In this document: in pieces, positions 32,618 to 39,601 of the stretch
Layout of the letters: every line of letters begins with the position of its first letter
Numbering within the stretch: position 1 is the first letter of the stretch
Assembly: GCA_016294165.1 (NCBI GenBank)
Contig: JAEDCM010000014.1
Location: forward strand, 1 to 39,601
DNA from: Anaeroplasmataceae bacterium
GTDB lineage: Bacteria; Bacillota_I; Bacilli_A; Acholeplasmatales; JAEDCM01
Direction: 5' to 3'
DNA length: 39,601 nt
Notes under the pieces: generated by a model
Database searches by the model: none
Seen by the model: the letters and a program-made list of their open reading frames with translations, nothing else
Told to the model about the DNA's origin: nothing
Program-made: the position numbers and the translations under genes

Positions 32618-34501
32618 TTAAAATATCGAATTACAAATAATTATGCCATTTTCTAAAATTTGATAGCGACCGGGTGGATGCTTTTTAAGCAATTCATAAA
32701 TTGCATAAATGGGATTATCCATTTTAATATCAACATCATATCCTCGACTTTTAAGCATCATTTGATATGGATTTTCCTCTGCTTCCTTTATATTTAAATA
32801 GAGTTCTATTGGTATGTTATAATCTTTTTTATTTGAACTAAATCCAATACTAAAACTAGAATCCTCACAGATGAAACAAATAATAGAATTATGAAGACTT
32901 ACTTTTCTTCCCTTTTTATCATAGAATACCCCATCATTTAAAATATTCAAAAAGAATTCTTGAATTAAAATTGATGATAAATCAAAGTTTTTAATGATGA
33001 TTAATGATTTTGGATATTTTAAAATATGCTCACTTAATATACCTCCTTCATTATATCCAACATATCCTGGTGATGTTCCAATCAAAGAATGAAGACTTGC
33101 ATGATCTTGATAATCACTCAAATTTAATCTTAAAATGAATTCATCATTGATACCAAATTGCTTAAAATCATTAAGGAGACTACTTGTTACTTGATTAGTT
33201 CCTAATGTTAAAATAGTTTTTAACTTAACATTGAGACGTTGTCTTAATAAAAAAGGTTCTAATTCTAAATGATTTAAATTTATATCCATTTTATTTTGAT
33301 ATCCGCACATTTCATCAATTACTTGATCGACGCTTAAACGGGTAATCTCTTCATATTTTTTTATCTTAGCTCGCGTCATAACTTCATCTAAAATATCAAT
33401 AGCCTTGTCAGGAAATTTTCTATTTTCTAATCGATTCTTCGCTTCACTAACAATATAATTCAAAATATAATCTTTAATCTTTACTTGATGATATCTTTCA
33501 TAATCATCCTTTATTCCTTCAATGATTTCTAATGTTTCTTCATCCGAAGGTTCATTAACAAAGATGTTTTGAAATCTTCTAGCTAATGCCCGATCATTAG
33601 CAATAAACTTATTATATTCCTCTATGGTTGTAGCACCAATACATCTTATCTTTTTTCTAGCTAAAATAGGCTTTAATAAATTGGCTGCATCCATACTTCC
33701 TTCACTTGATCCTGCTCCAATAATGTTATGAATTTCATCAATAAATAAAATATAGTTTTTATTATCCTCGACCTCTTTAATAATATCTAAGAATCTCTTT
33801 TCAAAATCACCACGATATTTAGACCCTGCAATACAAAAGCCCATATTAATTGAAATAATCTCATAACTGATTTTATTGTCAACATAATATTTTGCTAGCC
33901 CTTCAACAATTGCACTTTTCCCAACGCCTGCACTTCCAATTAATAACGGATTGTTTTTTGTTTTACGATTTAGTATTGTATCTAGCCTTTCAATATAATA
34001 TTTTCTGCCAATAAACGGCTCCATTAATCCATTTTCAATGTTTTTAGTGATATTTGTGGTTAGCGATAAATCTAATTTTTCATCATAATTAAAAATATCT
34101 TTTATATCACTTTTAGCAATTTCTAAATTAATATCTAAACGTTCAAGAATACATCTAGCTATGCAATAATTATCCATTATGGATAAAAATAAATGCTGTT
34201 CTTCAATTTCGTTTGAATCATATTTTAAGGCTAGAGCACCTGCATCCTCGATAATTTTTTTGAGCTTAATTGTATAGCTTATTTCTGCAAATTCCTTTCT
34301 AATAATAATTAAGTCTTCTAAGATATCATAAATATCCTTAATCGTAACATCATAATCACTTAATAAAAAATAGCAACAGGATTCTTCATCCATCATCATC
34401 GAAAGTAATAGGTGTTCACTTCCAACCTTACACTCATTTCTTTCTTGAGCAATTTCTTCAGCTTTTTTTAATAGATTATTTACTTCAATACTCTTTCGCA
34501 C
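32618..34501 (-). CDS. ClpC-like AAA+ protein with inactive second ATPase domain
   Basis: A 627-residue Clp/Hsp100 protein; true ClpC has about 810. An N domain with two Clp repeats covers 1-145. D1 is intact: Walker A GSAGVGKSA (189-197), Walker B ILFIDEIH (251-258), GATTIEEY and ARRFQ with the arginine finger. The coiled-coil M domain, which binds MecA-type adaptors, is missing. D2 lacks Walker A entirely, and Walker B is replaced by SLIIIKNFD (499-507), yet the SLIGTSPGYVGYNEGG pore loop (472-487) and an IGF sequence (552-554) like the ClpP-docking loop remain. GTG is the start, with GGAGGG 7 bases upstream. Probably in one transcript with cdaA, and divergent from hflX. Confidence 0.88.
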   Translation of the reverse strand: MRKSIEVNNLLKKAEEIAQERNECKVGSEHLLLSMMMDEESCCYFLLSDYDVTIKDIYDILEDLIIIRKEFAEISYTIKLKKIIEDAGALALKYDSNEIEEQHLFLSIMDNYCIARCILERLDINLEIAKSDIKDIFNYDEKLDLSLTTNITKNIENGLMEPFIGRKYYIERLDTILNRKTKNNPLLIGSAGVGKSAIVEGLAKYYVDNKISYEIISINMGFCIAGSKYRGDFEKRFLDIIKEVEDNKNYILFIDEIHNIIGAGSSEGSMDAANLLKPILARKKIRCIGATTIEEYNKFIANDRALARRFQNIFVNEPSDEETLEIIEGIKDDYERYHQVKIKDYILNYIVSEAKNRLENRKFPDKAIDILDEVMTRAKIKKYEEITRLSVDQVIDEMCGYQNKMDINLNHLELEPFLLRQRLNVKLKTILTLGTNQVTSSLLNDFKQFGINDEFILRLNLSDYQDHASLHSLIGTSPGYVGYNEGGILSEHILKYPKSLIIIKNFDLSSILIQEFFLNILNDGVFYDKKGRKVSLHNSIICFICEDSSFSIGFSSNKKDYNIPIELYLNIKEAEENPYQMMLKSRGYDVDIKMDNPIYAIYELLKKHPPGRYQILENGIIICNSIF

Positions 34502-34585
34502 TTAATCCCTCCAAACAATTAGTATATTATATGATTTTTGTATAAATTATATTTTTATTGTGATAAAATAAATTAGGTGATTTTA

Positions 34586-35821
34586 ATGGATAGAGCAATT
34601 TTAGTAACAATCGATTTTAATGATGGATTAGTAGATTATCATGAAAATGAATTAAAAAATCTTGCCCAAACTAATGATATTACATCCGTTTATTTTATCC
34701 GTCAAAAGTTAACCACACCTAAGGTGGGTTATTATGTCGGAAAAGGAAAACTAGATGAAATAAAAATGGCAATTGATACAATGGATGCCACAATTGTCAT
34801 TTTTAATGACGAATTGAGTCCATCCCAAATAAGAAATCTAGAATCTTATCTAAATATATCCGTAATTGACCGTTCAATGCTAATTTTGAATATTTTTGCG
34901 AGCAGAGCTAAAACAAATGAGGCAATGATTGAGGTAGAGCTTGCACAATTAAAATATATGCTTCCCCGTTTAGTTGGTTTGAAAAGATCACTTTCTCGCC
35001 AGGGTGGTGGATTCAACGCTAAAGGACCAGGTGAAAAGCAAATAGAATTAGACCGTCGTAAAATTGAGAAACGCATTCATAAATTAAATGAGGATTTAAA
35101 AAAAATAATGGTTATGCGTAAAAACCGAAGAAAAAATAGAACTGATAAAGTTGTCTGCTTAGTAGGATACACTAATGCTGGTAAATCAAGTTTAATGAAT
35201 GCGTTGATCAATAGCTTCTCTTCGGAAAAGAAAACTGTTGAGGCTGAAGATTTATTATTTAAAACACTTACCACTCAATCAAGAAACATCACAATTAATA
35301 ACGATTCCTTTATTTTAACTGATACCGTTGGTTTTGTGGATAAGCTTCCACATCATCTAGTAAATTCATTTAAATCAACGCTAGAGGAAATATTAGATGC
35401 TGATCTATTAATTCATGTTGTGGATGCATCTAATAGCAATTATAATCTCCAAATAGAAACAACAAACAATGTTTTAAGTGAATTAAAAGCATTAGATATT
35501 CCGATGATTTATGCATTTAATAAAGCTGATTTACTTGATGAGCAATTCTTTCCACCATATGATAATTCTATTTTAATTTCCACAAAGGATTATCAAAATA
35601 TAAATCTATTAGCTAATATGATAAAAGAAAGAATCTTTGAATCAAAAATTAGATTAACTTTATTAATTCCTTTTGATAAGGGTAATTTGGTTAATTATTT
35701 AATTCAAAATGAAAAAATCATTGATAAAAAATATATCAATGAAGGTTATCTTTTAATTGTGGACATTCATAAAAATAATCTAAAAAAATATGAAGAGTAT
35801 ATATATATAAAACGGCTTTAA
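34586..35821 (+). CDS. hflX: Ribosome-associated GTPase HflX
   Basis: HflX is a GTPase that splits stalled or hibernating 70S ribosomes under stress. The 411-residue protein has the N-terminal HflX domain (KVGYYVGKGKLDEI, VIDRSMLILNIFASRAKTNEAM), the RQGGGFNAKGPGEKQIELDRR linker helix (two parts), then a G domain with GYTNAGKSSL (G1), LTDTVGFV (G3) and NKAD (G4). Length is normal. The ATG at 34586 has TAGGTGA upstream; the overlapping GTG at 34577 is within that site. It is divergently oriented from the Clp-like gene and is followed by a terminator-like hairpin formed within the IS3 left end. Confidence 0.95.
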   Translation: MDRAILVTIDFNDGLVDYHENELKNLAQTNDITSVYFIRQKLTTPKVGYYVGKGKLDEIKMAIDTMDATIVIFNDELSPSQIRNLESYLNISVIDRSMLILNIFASRAKTNEAMIEVELAQLKYMLPRLVGLKRSLSRQGGGFNAKGPGEKQIELDRRKIEKRIHKLNEDLKKIMVMRKNRRKNRTDKVVCLVGYTNAGKSSLMNALINSFSSEKKTVEAEDLLFKTLTTQSRNITINNDSFILTDTVGFVDKLPHHLVNSFKSTLEEILDADLLIHVVDASNSNYNLQIETTNNVLSELKALDIPMIYAFNKADLLDEQFFPPYDNSILISTKDYQNINLLANMIKERIFESKIRLTLLIPFDKGNLVNYLIQNEKIIDKKYINEGYLLIVDIHKNNLKKYEEYIYIKRL

Positions 35822-35836
35822 ATTAAGGTTTAAAAT

Positions 35837-35896
35837 AGACCCTATAAAGTAGACACATTAAAAAAAGGTGTAGATTCTACTTTGTAGGGTCTTTTT
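35837..35896 (+). terminator. Large hairpin with T run at the IS3 left end
   Basis: AGACCCTATAAAGTAGA...CAC (35837-35856) pairs with GTGTAGATTCTACTTTGTAGGGTCT (35868-35892, broken by a small internal loop), and T residues follow at 35892-35896. It can stop hflX transcription, and also shield the transposase from readthrough, since it lies in the IS end. Confidence 0.65.
35839..35872 (+). repeat. Left inverted repeat of the IS3 element
   Basis: ACCCTATAAAGTAGACAC...TAAAAAAAGGTGTA matches, with one gap and several mismatches, the reverse complement of 37384-37418. Best conserved are ACCCTA, GACACA and TAAAAAAAGGTGTA. Confidence 0.7.
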
Positions 35897-35938
35897 GTCG
35901 TTGTATAATATTAATAATAAGAAAAGAGATGATTTATT

Positions 35939-36382
35939 ATGGGAAAATATTATTTTACTCCTGAACAAGTTGAACAATTAAGACAAAATAAATATGTCAA
36001 AAAAGTCAGTGAAAAATCAATCACTTATACTGAAGAATTTAAGGAAGTATTTTTATTAGAATACAATACAGGTAAACTTCCATCACAAATATTAATTGAA
36101 ATGGGATTTGATTATAAGGTTCTTGGAAAATCTAGGGTAGATAATATAGTTCAAAGTACAAAAAAACAATCACTTCGTCCAGAAGGTTTTAAAGATACTA
36201 GAATTGGTAATTCAGGTAGACCAGCAACTAGAAATTTATCACAAGAAGAAATCATAGCTAAGCAAAAAGCTGAAATTGAATTATTAAAAGCAAAGGTTGA
36301 ATTCTTATCGGACCTGAAAAGACTAGAAAGGGAGGCGATGTGGGAAGCATCAAAATCAAAGAAAAAGAAATCTTCAAAATGA
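35939..36382 (+). CDS. IS3-family transposase OrfA
   Basis: A 147-residue DNA-binding half of an IS3 transposase. A helix-turn-helix region lies near residues 25-70 (YTEEFKEVFLLEY...LPSQILIEMGF), followed by a basic linker and a leucine-zipper-like helix at about 105-135 (KQKAEIELLKAKVEFLSDLKRLE) broken here into repeats of L, I and V. It ends in a lysine-rich stretch KSKKKKSSK. A TATAAT box is at 35904-35909 and AAGAGATGATT precedes the ATG. The overlap with orfB contains an A-rich region (AAGAAAAAGAAA) where -1 frameshifting may give OrfAB. Confidence 0.92.
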   Translation: MGKYYFTPEQVEQLRQNKYVKKVSEKSITYTEEFKEVFLLEYNTGKLPSQILIEMGFDYKVLGKSRVDNIVQSTKKQSLRPEGFKDTRIGNSGRPATRNLSQEEIIAKQKAEIELLKAKVEFLSDLKRLEREAMWEASKSKKKKSSK

Positions 36383-37332
36383 TATATAAATTGAAACTTA
36401 AACGTAAAGATAAAATAAATGTCAAATGGATGTGCGAGATAGCTAGAGTGTCTAGATCAGGATATTATAATTATGTAAAGAATTTAACCTCTTCTAAATA
36501 TCTATTAAAAGAAGAAAAAGATAAAGAAGATTTTGAATTAATCATGCAAGCATATAAGTTTAAAAATAGACATAAAGGTGCTAGAGCTATTAAAATGACA
36601 TTAGAACGTCAATATGGTATTATAATGAATCTCAAGAAAATAAGGCGTTTAATGCGTAAATTCAAATTGAAATGTCCAATTCGTAAAGCAAATCCATATA
36701 GAAGGTTAGCAAAAGCATTAAAGACAAATAATTATCATGATAATAAACTAAATAGAGAATTTTATAATGGCAATCCTGGTGAAAAGTTACTTACAGACAT
36801 TACATACATCTTCTATGGGCCAAATAAAGATGTAGCATATCTATCTACCATAAAAGATTCAGTGACAACAGAAATATTAGCTTACAAATTGTCTTTATCA
36901 TTAGAAGAACAATTTGTTTTAGATACAGTTAACCAATTAATTACTGATAACAAAGTTCCTATAACAGAAAATACAACACTTCACTCAGATCAAGGCTGTC
37001 ACTATACAGCTATAGCATATCAAAAGTTATTAAAAAATTTAAATATAATTCAATCAATGTCAAGACGAGGAAATTGTTGGGATAACGCTCCTCAAGAATC
37101 ATTCTTTGGACACATGAAAGATGAATTACATTTAAAAGAATGTATAGATTTTGAGGAATTAAAACAAGAAATTGATGATTATATGGATTACTATAATAAT
37201 TATAGATATCAATGGGATTTAAATAAAATGACTCCAGTTGAATATAGAATATATCTTCTTGAAGGTGGACAACCTTTACTTAATAAAATAATAAAAGCTG
37301 AAAGTACAACTGTACAATCAGCTTCATTATGA
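36340..37332 (+). CDS. IS3-family transposase OrfB (DDE integrase)
   Basis: A 330-residue catalytic half with an integrase core. HTH_21-like region: KFKNRHKGARAIKM. Catalytic triad: D in LTDITYI, D in LHSDQGCHYTA and E in NAPQESFFGHMK, with the usual RRGNCWDN before the Glu. It looks intact. The frame is open from a GTG at 36340, four bases after GGGAGG, so separate initiation is possible alongside -1 frameshifting from orfA. Both frames are intact, so the IS may be mobile. Confidence 0.93.
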   Translation: MGSIKIKEKEIFKMIYKLKLKRKDKINVKWMCEIARVSRSGYYNYVKNLTSSKYLLKEEKDKEDFELIMQAYKFKNRHKGARAIKMTLERQYGIIMNLKKIRRLMRKFKLKCPIRKANPYRRLAKALKTNNYHDNKLNREFYNGNPGEKLLTDITYIFYGPNKDVAYLSTIKDSVTTEILAYKLSLSLEEQFVLDTVNQLITDNKVPITENTTLHSDQGCHYTAIAYQKLLKNLNIIQSMSRRGNCWDNAPQESFFGHMKDELHLKECIDFEELKQEIDDYMDYYNNYRYQWDLNKMTPVEYRIYLLEGGQPLLNKIIKAESTTVQSASL

Positions 37333-37383
37333 TTAAGTTTTAATCGCAAATCCCCTAGGGAATTGAATACTTCAATTAAATAA

Positions 37384-37418
37384 TACACCTTTTTTTATTT
37401 GTGTCCTTGACTTAGGGT
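37384..37418 (-). repeat. Right inverted repeat of the IS3 element
   Basis: TACACCTTTTTTTATTTGTGTCC...TTAGGGT is the imperfect inverted partner of 35839-35872. It ends one or two bases before the stop codon of the zinc-ribbon gene on the other strand. Confidence 0.7.
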
Positions 37419-37419
37419 A

Positions 37420-38513
37420 CTATTTAGTTTTACTTTTTTTGGCATTATTTAATAAATAGTTTGATATATCTAGCTTTTCTGCTGTTTCTTCAGAATTTTT
37501 AAATCCTGAGCCTTTAACACGAACAACCTTAGCGTTACCTGATGCACATGCTATATATGTACATTTTTGATCCTTATATGTCACTTCAAACTCATAACAA
37601 GGTACTCTATATGCATCAATACTTAGTAAATCTACTGATGAAGCTGAATAATGCTCTGCCTCATAACAAATCTTATAATTCAATGGCTTATTATTTTGGT
37701 ATACTGATTTAGTTATAGTTCTTTCTGCAGCTTCTATGTATTTTTCTTCAAGAGTAAACTTTTCCTTACCACACACCTTAGAAAAGTCTATCAAATCACT
37801 ATAGCGCATAACTTCAAACATATTTCTAATATATCCAAAATCATCTCCATAATTTAATGTCTGAATTGCCGAAGATCCTCCAGAAAAGACACCATTATCT
37901 GGTTGCCACTGAATAACTGTACTTTCCTTATGACCAGTCATTCTTTGATATCTACCAATTACATTTCCTGCAATTAGTGCTATATCAATGCTTATTTTTT
38001 TAAATTCTCCGATTTCGCAATCAAAAACATCATTTGGAGAAGAGTCTTTATAATCCTCTAAAAATCTTAAAAACTGCGCTCTAGCCTCATCCTCTGTAAC
38101 ATCGCACTCTAATATGTTTATCTCATTACATTTCACAGCATCTTTGTTTGGTGCATTATTAATCACATTATTAATGATTGTCGCTCCTGATTCATCTAGC
38201 TTAAAGCTTGATCCACACGAATGACATTTATAATGCCCATCCTCACCCTTAAAAAATCCTTAGATGAGCAATTTGGACAAGCTATATCAATAACCTTAGC
38301 CTTTGGTGCTTCAACATTATTTACAATTTGATATTGCGCACTCTTGCTAATAAATTTATGACCACATACTGGGCACGATGCTGAATCAGCCGCAACCATT
38401 TCACCGCAATCCGGGCAGCTTATTTCTTCCTTAAATTCATGACCACAATGAGGACATGCATCTAATGATTCAGAAACCTTTCCCTCACAATCAGGACATA
38501 TCTTTATACCCAT
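37420..38513 (-). pseudogene. Frameshifted zinc-ribbon protein gene (two fragments: 38513-38196 and 38166-37420)
   Basis: The upstream frame (105 residues) holds zinc ribbons CPDC/CPHC and CPDC/CPVC, then half of a third, CPNC, before going out of frame to a stop. Adding one T to the T6 tract at 38251-38256 reads on as KGEDGHYKCHSCG, restoring the third ribbon, and continues in frame into the downstream 248-residue fragment. The whole would be 364 residues: three zinc ribbons plus an unrecognised C-terminal domain (EAERTITKSV, YEFEVTYKDQKCTYIACA). Its last codons abut the IS3 end, so the C terminus may also be altered. An assembly error, true decay, or slippage-based expression are all possible. 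SD AGAGGTAA precedes the ATG. Confidence 0.85.
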
Positions 38514-38539
38514 AATATTACCTCTTTTCTATTAACCCC

Positions 38540-38568
38540 ATAATTCCATTGTATATATATATTGTCAA
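38540..38568 (-). promoter_or_regulatory. Promoter for the zinc-ribbon gene
   Basis: On the minus strand a perfect TTGACA (38568-38563) is followed after 17 bases by AATTAT (38545-38540, 4 of 6 matches). It lies between the acpP terminator and the gene start. Confidence 0.6.
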
Positions 38569-38581
38569 TATTTTTATAAAA

Positions 38582-38599
38582 AAGACCTATATGGGTCTT
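38582..38599 (-). terminator. Intrinsic terminator after acpP
   Basis: AAGACC/GGTCTT form a 6-bp stem with a six-base loop and are followed on the minus strand by a run of T residues (A run 38578-38583). It lies 8 bases after the acpP stop codon. Confidence 0.8.
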
Positions 38600-38607
38600 C
38601 ATGTTAA

Positions 38608-38835
38608 TTACTGCTTTGACTCAATATAGTTTACTAAATCCTGAACAGTCTTGATGTTCTGAGCTGCATCATCTGAAATAGAGATGTTGAACTCATCCTC
38701 AAGTGCCATGATTACTTCAACTGCATCAATAGAATCAGCACCTAAATCTTCCTTAAGTGAAGCTTCAGGAGTAACCTTGAATGCATCAATCTTTAATTCC
38801 TTAACAATAATTTCCTTAACCTTATCAAATACCAT
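38608..38835 (-). CDS. acpP: Acyl carrier protein
   Basis: A 75-residue acyl carrier protein for fatty acid synthesis. The phosphopantetheine attachment serine is S35 in LGADSIDAVEVIM, and the rest (KVKEIIVKEL, LEDEFNISI, VQDLVNYIES) is standard. The ATG at 38835 is most likely. A TTG three codons upstream is also in frame. No strong ribosome binding site is seen (only GAAAG), and the predicted transcript start is only about 10 bases upstream, so it may be translated from a very short leader. No other fatty acid gene is in the window. Confidence 0.95.
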   Translation of the reverse strand: MVFDKVKEIIVKELKIDAFKVTPEASLKEDLGADSIDAVEVIMALEDEFNISISDDAAQNIKTVQDLVNYIESKQ

Positions 38836-38851
38836 ATCTTTCAATACTTTA

Positions 38852-38880
38852 ATTATACGTAATTAAAAAATTATTGTCAA
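38852..38880 (-). promoter_or_regulatory. Perfect consensus promoter for acpP
   Basis: On the minus strand TTGACA (38880-38875) and TATAAT (38857-38852) are separated by exactly 17 bases. The -35 box starts directly after the TAA stop codon of the preceding gene. Transcription would start near 38846-38844, about 10 bases before the acpP ATG. Confidence 0.85.
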
Positions 38881-39144
38881 TTATTTATAGATATATTGAT
38901 TTACAATTGCCTCAAGCATTTCCTGTCTACCAGATTCATTGTTAATCTGATCATGTGACATTGCATACTCACTTAGCTCCTCAAATGATACCTCACCAGA
39001 TACGATCTTTTTTCCAATTCCTTCAGTATAGGACTTATATCTATTGTCCTTAAACTCCTCTAATACCTTATCCTCATAAAGCTTTGCGGCAAGATATTGC
39101 TTTTTCTCGCTTTCAGGAATTCCACGCAGCATTATCAAAAACAT
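38881..39144 (-). CDS. Small hydrophilic protein of unknown function, 87 aa
   Basis: I do not recognise this protein. It is charged and predicted mostly helical (ESEKKQYLAAKLYEDKVLEEF, EVSFEELSEYAMSHDQIN in parts) with no membrane segment or signal peptide. It could start at the ATG directly after the stop codon of the preceding gene (TAGATG) or four codons later at MLRGIPESEKK. It is co-transcribed with the upstream 111-residue gene, and both end before the acpP promoter. Nothing shows its role. Confidence 0.65.
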   Translation of the reverse strand: MFLIMLRGIPESEKKQYLAAKLYEDKVLEEFKDNRYKSYTEGIGKKIVSGEVSFEELSEYAMSHDQINNESGRQEMLEAIVNQYIYK

Positions 39145-39480
39145 CTATTCAATTAAATCATAATTTTTTTGGTCTAACAGAATCATTGTTTTTTTTAAAC
39201 AATTTAAAAATATATCTGTAGTTTGAGATGGTGCTGGTTCTTTAATATAAGCACCATAATTATGCTTGAGATATTCTTTATGATATGAGTCTCTTTCTAC
39301 ACTTGTTAGATTAGGAAGATGGCTCAAAAACTCGTATCCATATTCTTCTAACAATATGTTAAAGAGTTCATTCAAAGCAAAATTATATTTTTTAGAATAG
39401 TCTAGAATTGTATTCCAAGGATCACTACGACGTGGTCTAAAATGATATGTACCATATCGATGTTTATCTTTTGTTTCCAT
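39145..39480 (-). CDS. Small soluble protein of unknown function, 111 aa
   Basis: I do not recognise this protein. It begins METKDKHRYGTYHFRPRRSD and continues with helical, aromatic-rich segments (YSKKYNFALNELFNILLEEYG, SVERDSYHKEYLKHNYGAY in parts). There is no membrane helix. The ATG at 39480 has AAAGGTGA 7 bases upstream. It is the first gene after a terminator and continues into the 87-residue gene. A paired two-gene unit of small unknown proteins could be a toxin-antitoxin-like or regulatory unit, but I see no specific motif to support that. Confidence 0.68.
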   Translation of the reverse strand: METKDKHRYGTYHFRPRRSDPWNTILDYSKKYNFALNELFNILLEEYGYEFLSHLPNLTSVERDSYHKEYLKHNYGAYIKEPAPSQTTDIFLNCLKKTMILLDQKNYDLIE

Positions 39481-39522
39481 TAACAATTCACCTTTGGAAG
39501 AGTGCTTTTTTTAATAAAAAAA

Positions 39523-39540
39523 GAGCAATGTTACTTGCTC
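39523..39540 (-). terminator. Intrinsic terminator for the gene entering from the right edge
   Basis: GAGCAA/TTGCTC form a 6-bp perfect stem, followed on the minus strand by seven T residues (A run 39516-39522). It overlaps the stop codon of the partial gene at the window edge. Confidence 0.78.
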
Positions 39541-39601
39541 TCGTTAATAAATACTAATCTGTTATCTTTGAAATAGTTCTTAATTCTTTTGCTATTGCTC
39601 A
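39531..39601 (-). CDS. C-terminal end of a gene cut by the window edge
   Basis: A minus-strand frame enters from the right edge and gives 22 residues (SNSKRIKNYFKDN...FINESK) before TAA at 39533-39531. The terminator directly at its stop codon supports it as a real gene end. Too short to identify. Confidence 0.5.
   Translation of the reverse strand, partial: SNSKRIKNYFKDNRLVFINESK

Larger units (their letters stand above)
35838..37419 (+). mobile_element. IS3-family insertion sequence, about 1.6 kb
   Basis: Two overlapping frames, orfA and orfB, with orfB in the -1 frame, are typical of IS3. Imperfect inverted repeats of about 34-35 bases bound the element. No target duplication could be settled. 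It sits between hflX and the zinc-ribbon gene, and its right end touches that gene's stop codon. Three small perfect hairpins (GATTAA/TTAATC near 37331, TCCC/GGGA near 37350, AATTGAA/TTCAATT near 37362) follow orfB. Confidence 0.85.

Noticed and set aside
35830..37426. Target-site duplication of the IS3 element
   Set aside because: Several alignments of the ends were tried; none gave a convincing 3-5 base direct repeat, since the exact ends of the imperfect inverted repeats are uncertain.
1..39601. tRNA, rRNA or CRISPR arrays
   Set aside because: Intergenic gaps were read on both strands; none holds a cloverleaf with a T-loop GTTCRA pattern of suitable length, rRNA-like sequence or regularly spaced repeats.

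Overview
The window is AT-rich, uses the standard bacterial code with TGA as a stop (for example at the ends of lgt and of the folate cyclo-ligase gene), and reads as a low-GC Gram-positive bacterium with a cell wall. HPr kinase, PpaX, PcrA, YutD, CdaA, PdxST, a Clp ATPase and a CwlD-type amidase all point to Bacillota. Pyruvate formate-lyase, a fused IspDF and a GlnRS fit an anaerobic gut lineage such as Erysipelotrichales or a neighbour, but that placement is an inference. Nearly every gene is on the minus strand; the exceptions are two insertion sequences, a CBS protein and hflX.

Layout, left to right. 1-1550: IS110-family element with a long 5' non-coding region that looks like a bridge-RNA locus. 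1613-5075: two membrane proteins, then hprK-lgt-ppaX (carbon-catabolite kinase, lipoprotein lipidation, pyrophosphatase). 5163-12125: DNA repair block pcrA, ligA-uvrA. 12210-13328: TrhA/hemolysin III-type membrane protein plus a small membrane protein. 13540-15577: PLP synthase pdxS-pdxT with a flavin-reductase-like gene. 15739-19014: pyruvate formate-lyase locus. 19059-23113: tsaE-tsaB-rimI-tsaD (t6A tRNA modification) followed by glnS. 23227-27612: a tail-anchored acidic protein, CwlD-like amidase, patatin-like lipase, pgi, then yutD-nfu. 27723-28187: CBS protein. 28415-31559: PAS/degenerate GGDEF protein, folate cyclo-ligase and ispDF in overlapping order. 31652-34501: an atypical Clp ATPase, cdaA and a 56-residue membrane microprotein. 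34586-37420: hflX and an IS3-family element. 37420-39601: a frameshifted zinc-ribbon gene, acpP with a near-perfect promoter, two unrecognised genes and the 3' tip of another gene.

The most striking locus is the pyruvate formate-lyase operon. The 666-residue PflB carries the Cys-Cys active site but stops exactly before the glycyl-radical domain. That domain is encoded as a separate 76-residue protein immediately downstream with its own ribosome binding site. pflA and a small CxxC thioredoxin-like gene lie just upstream. The enzyme thus appears to be built from two polypeptides, although a one-base indel at the junction would also fuse the frames and must be excluded. Other points of note are the bridge-RNA-like leader of the IS110 element with two matching stem-loops, a Clp ATPase that has lost its second ATPase site and middle domain but keeps an IGF-like ClpP loop, a cdaA gene without cdaR/glmM but with a microprotein not included among the larger ORFs, and a zinc-ribbon gene broken in a homopolymer and capped by an IS end.
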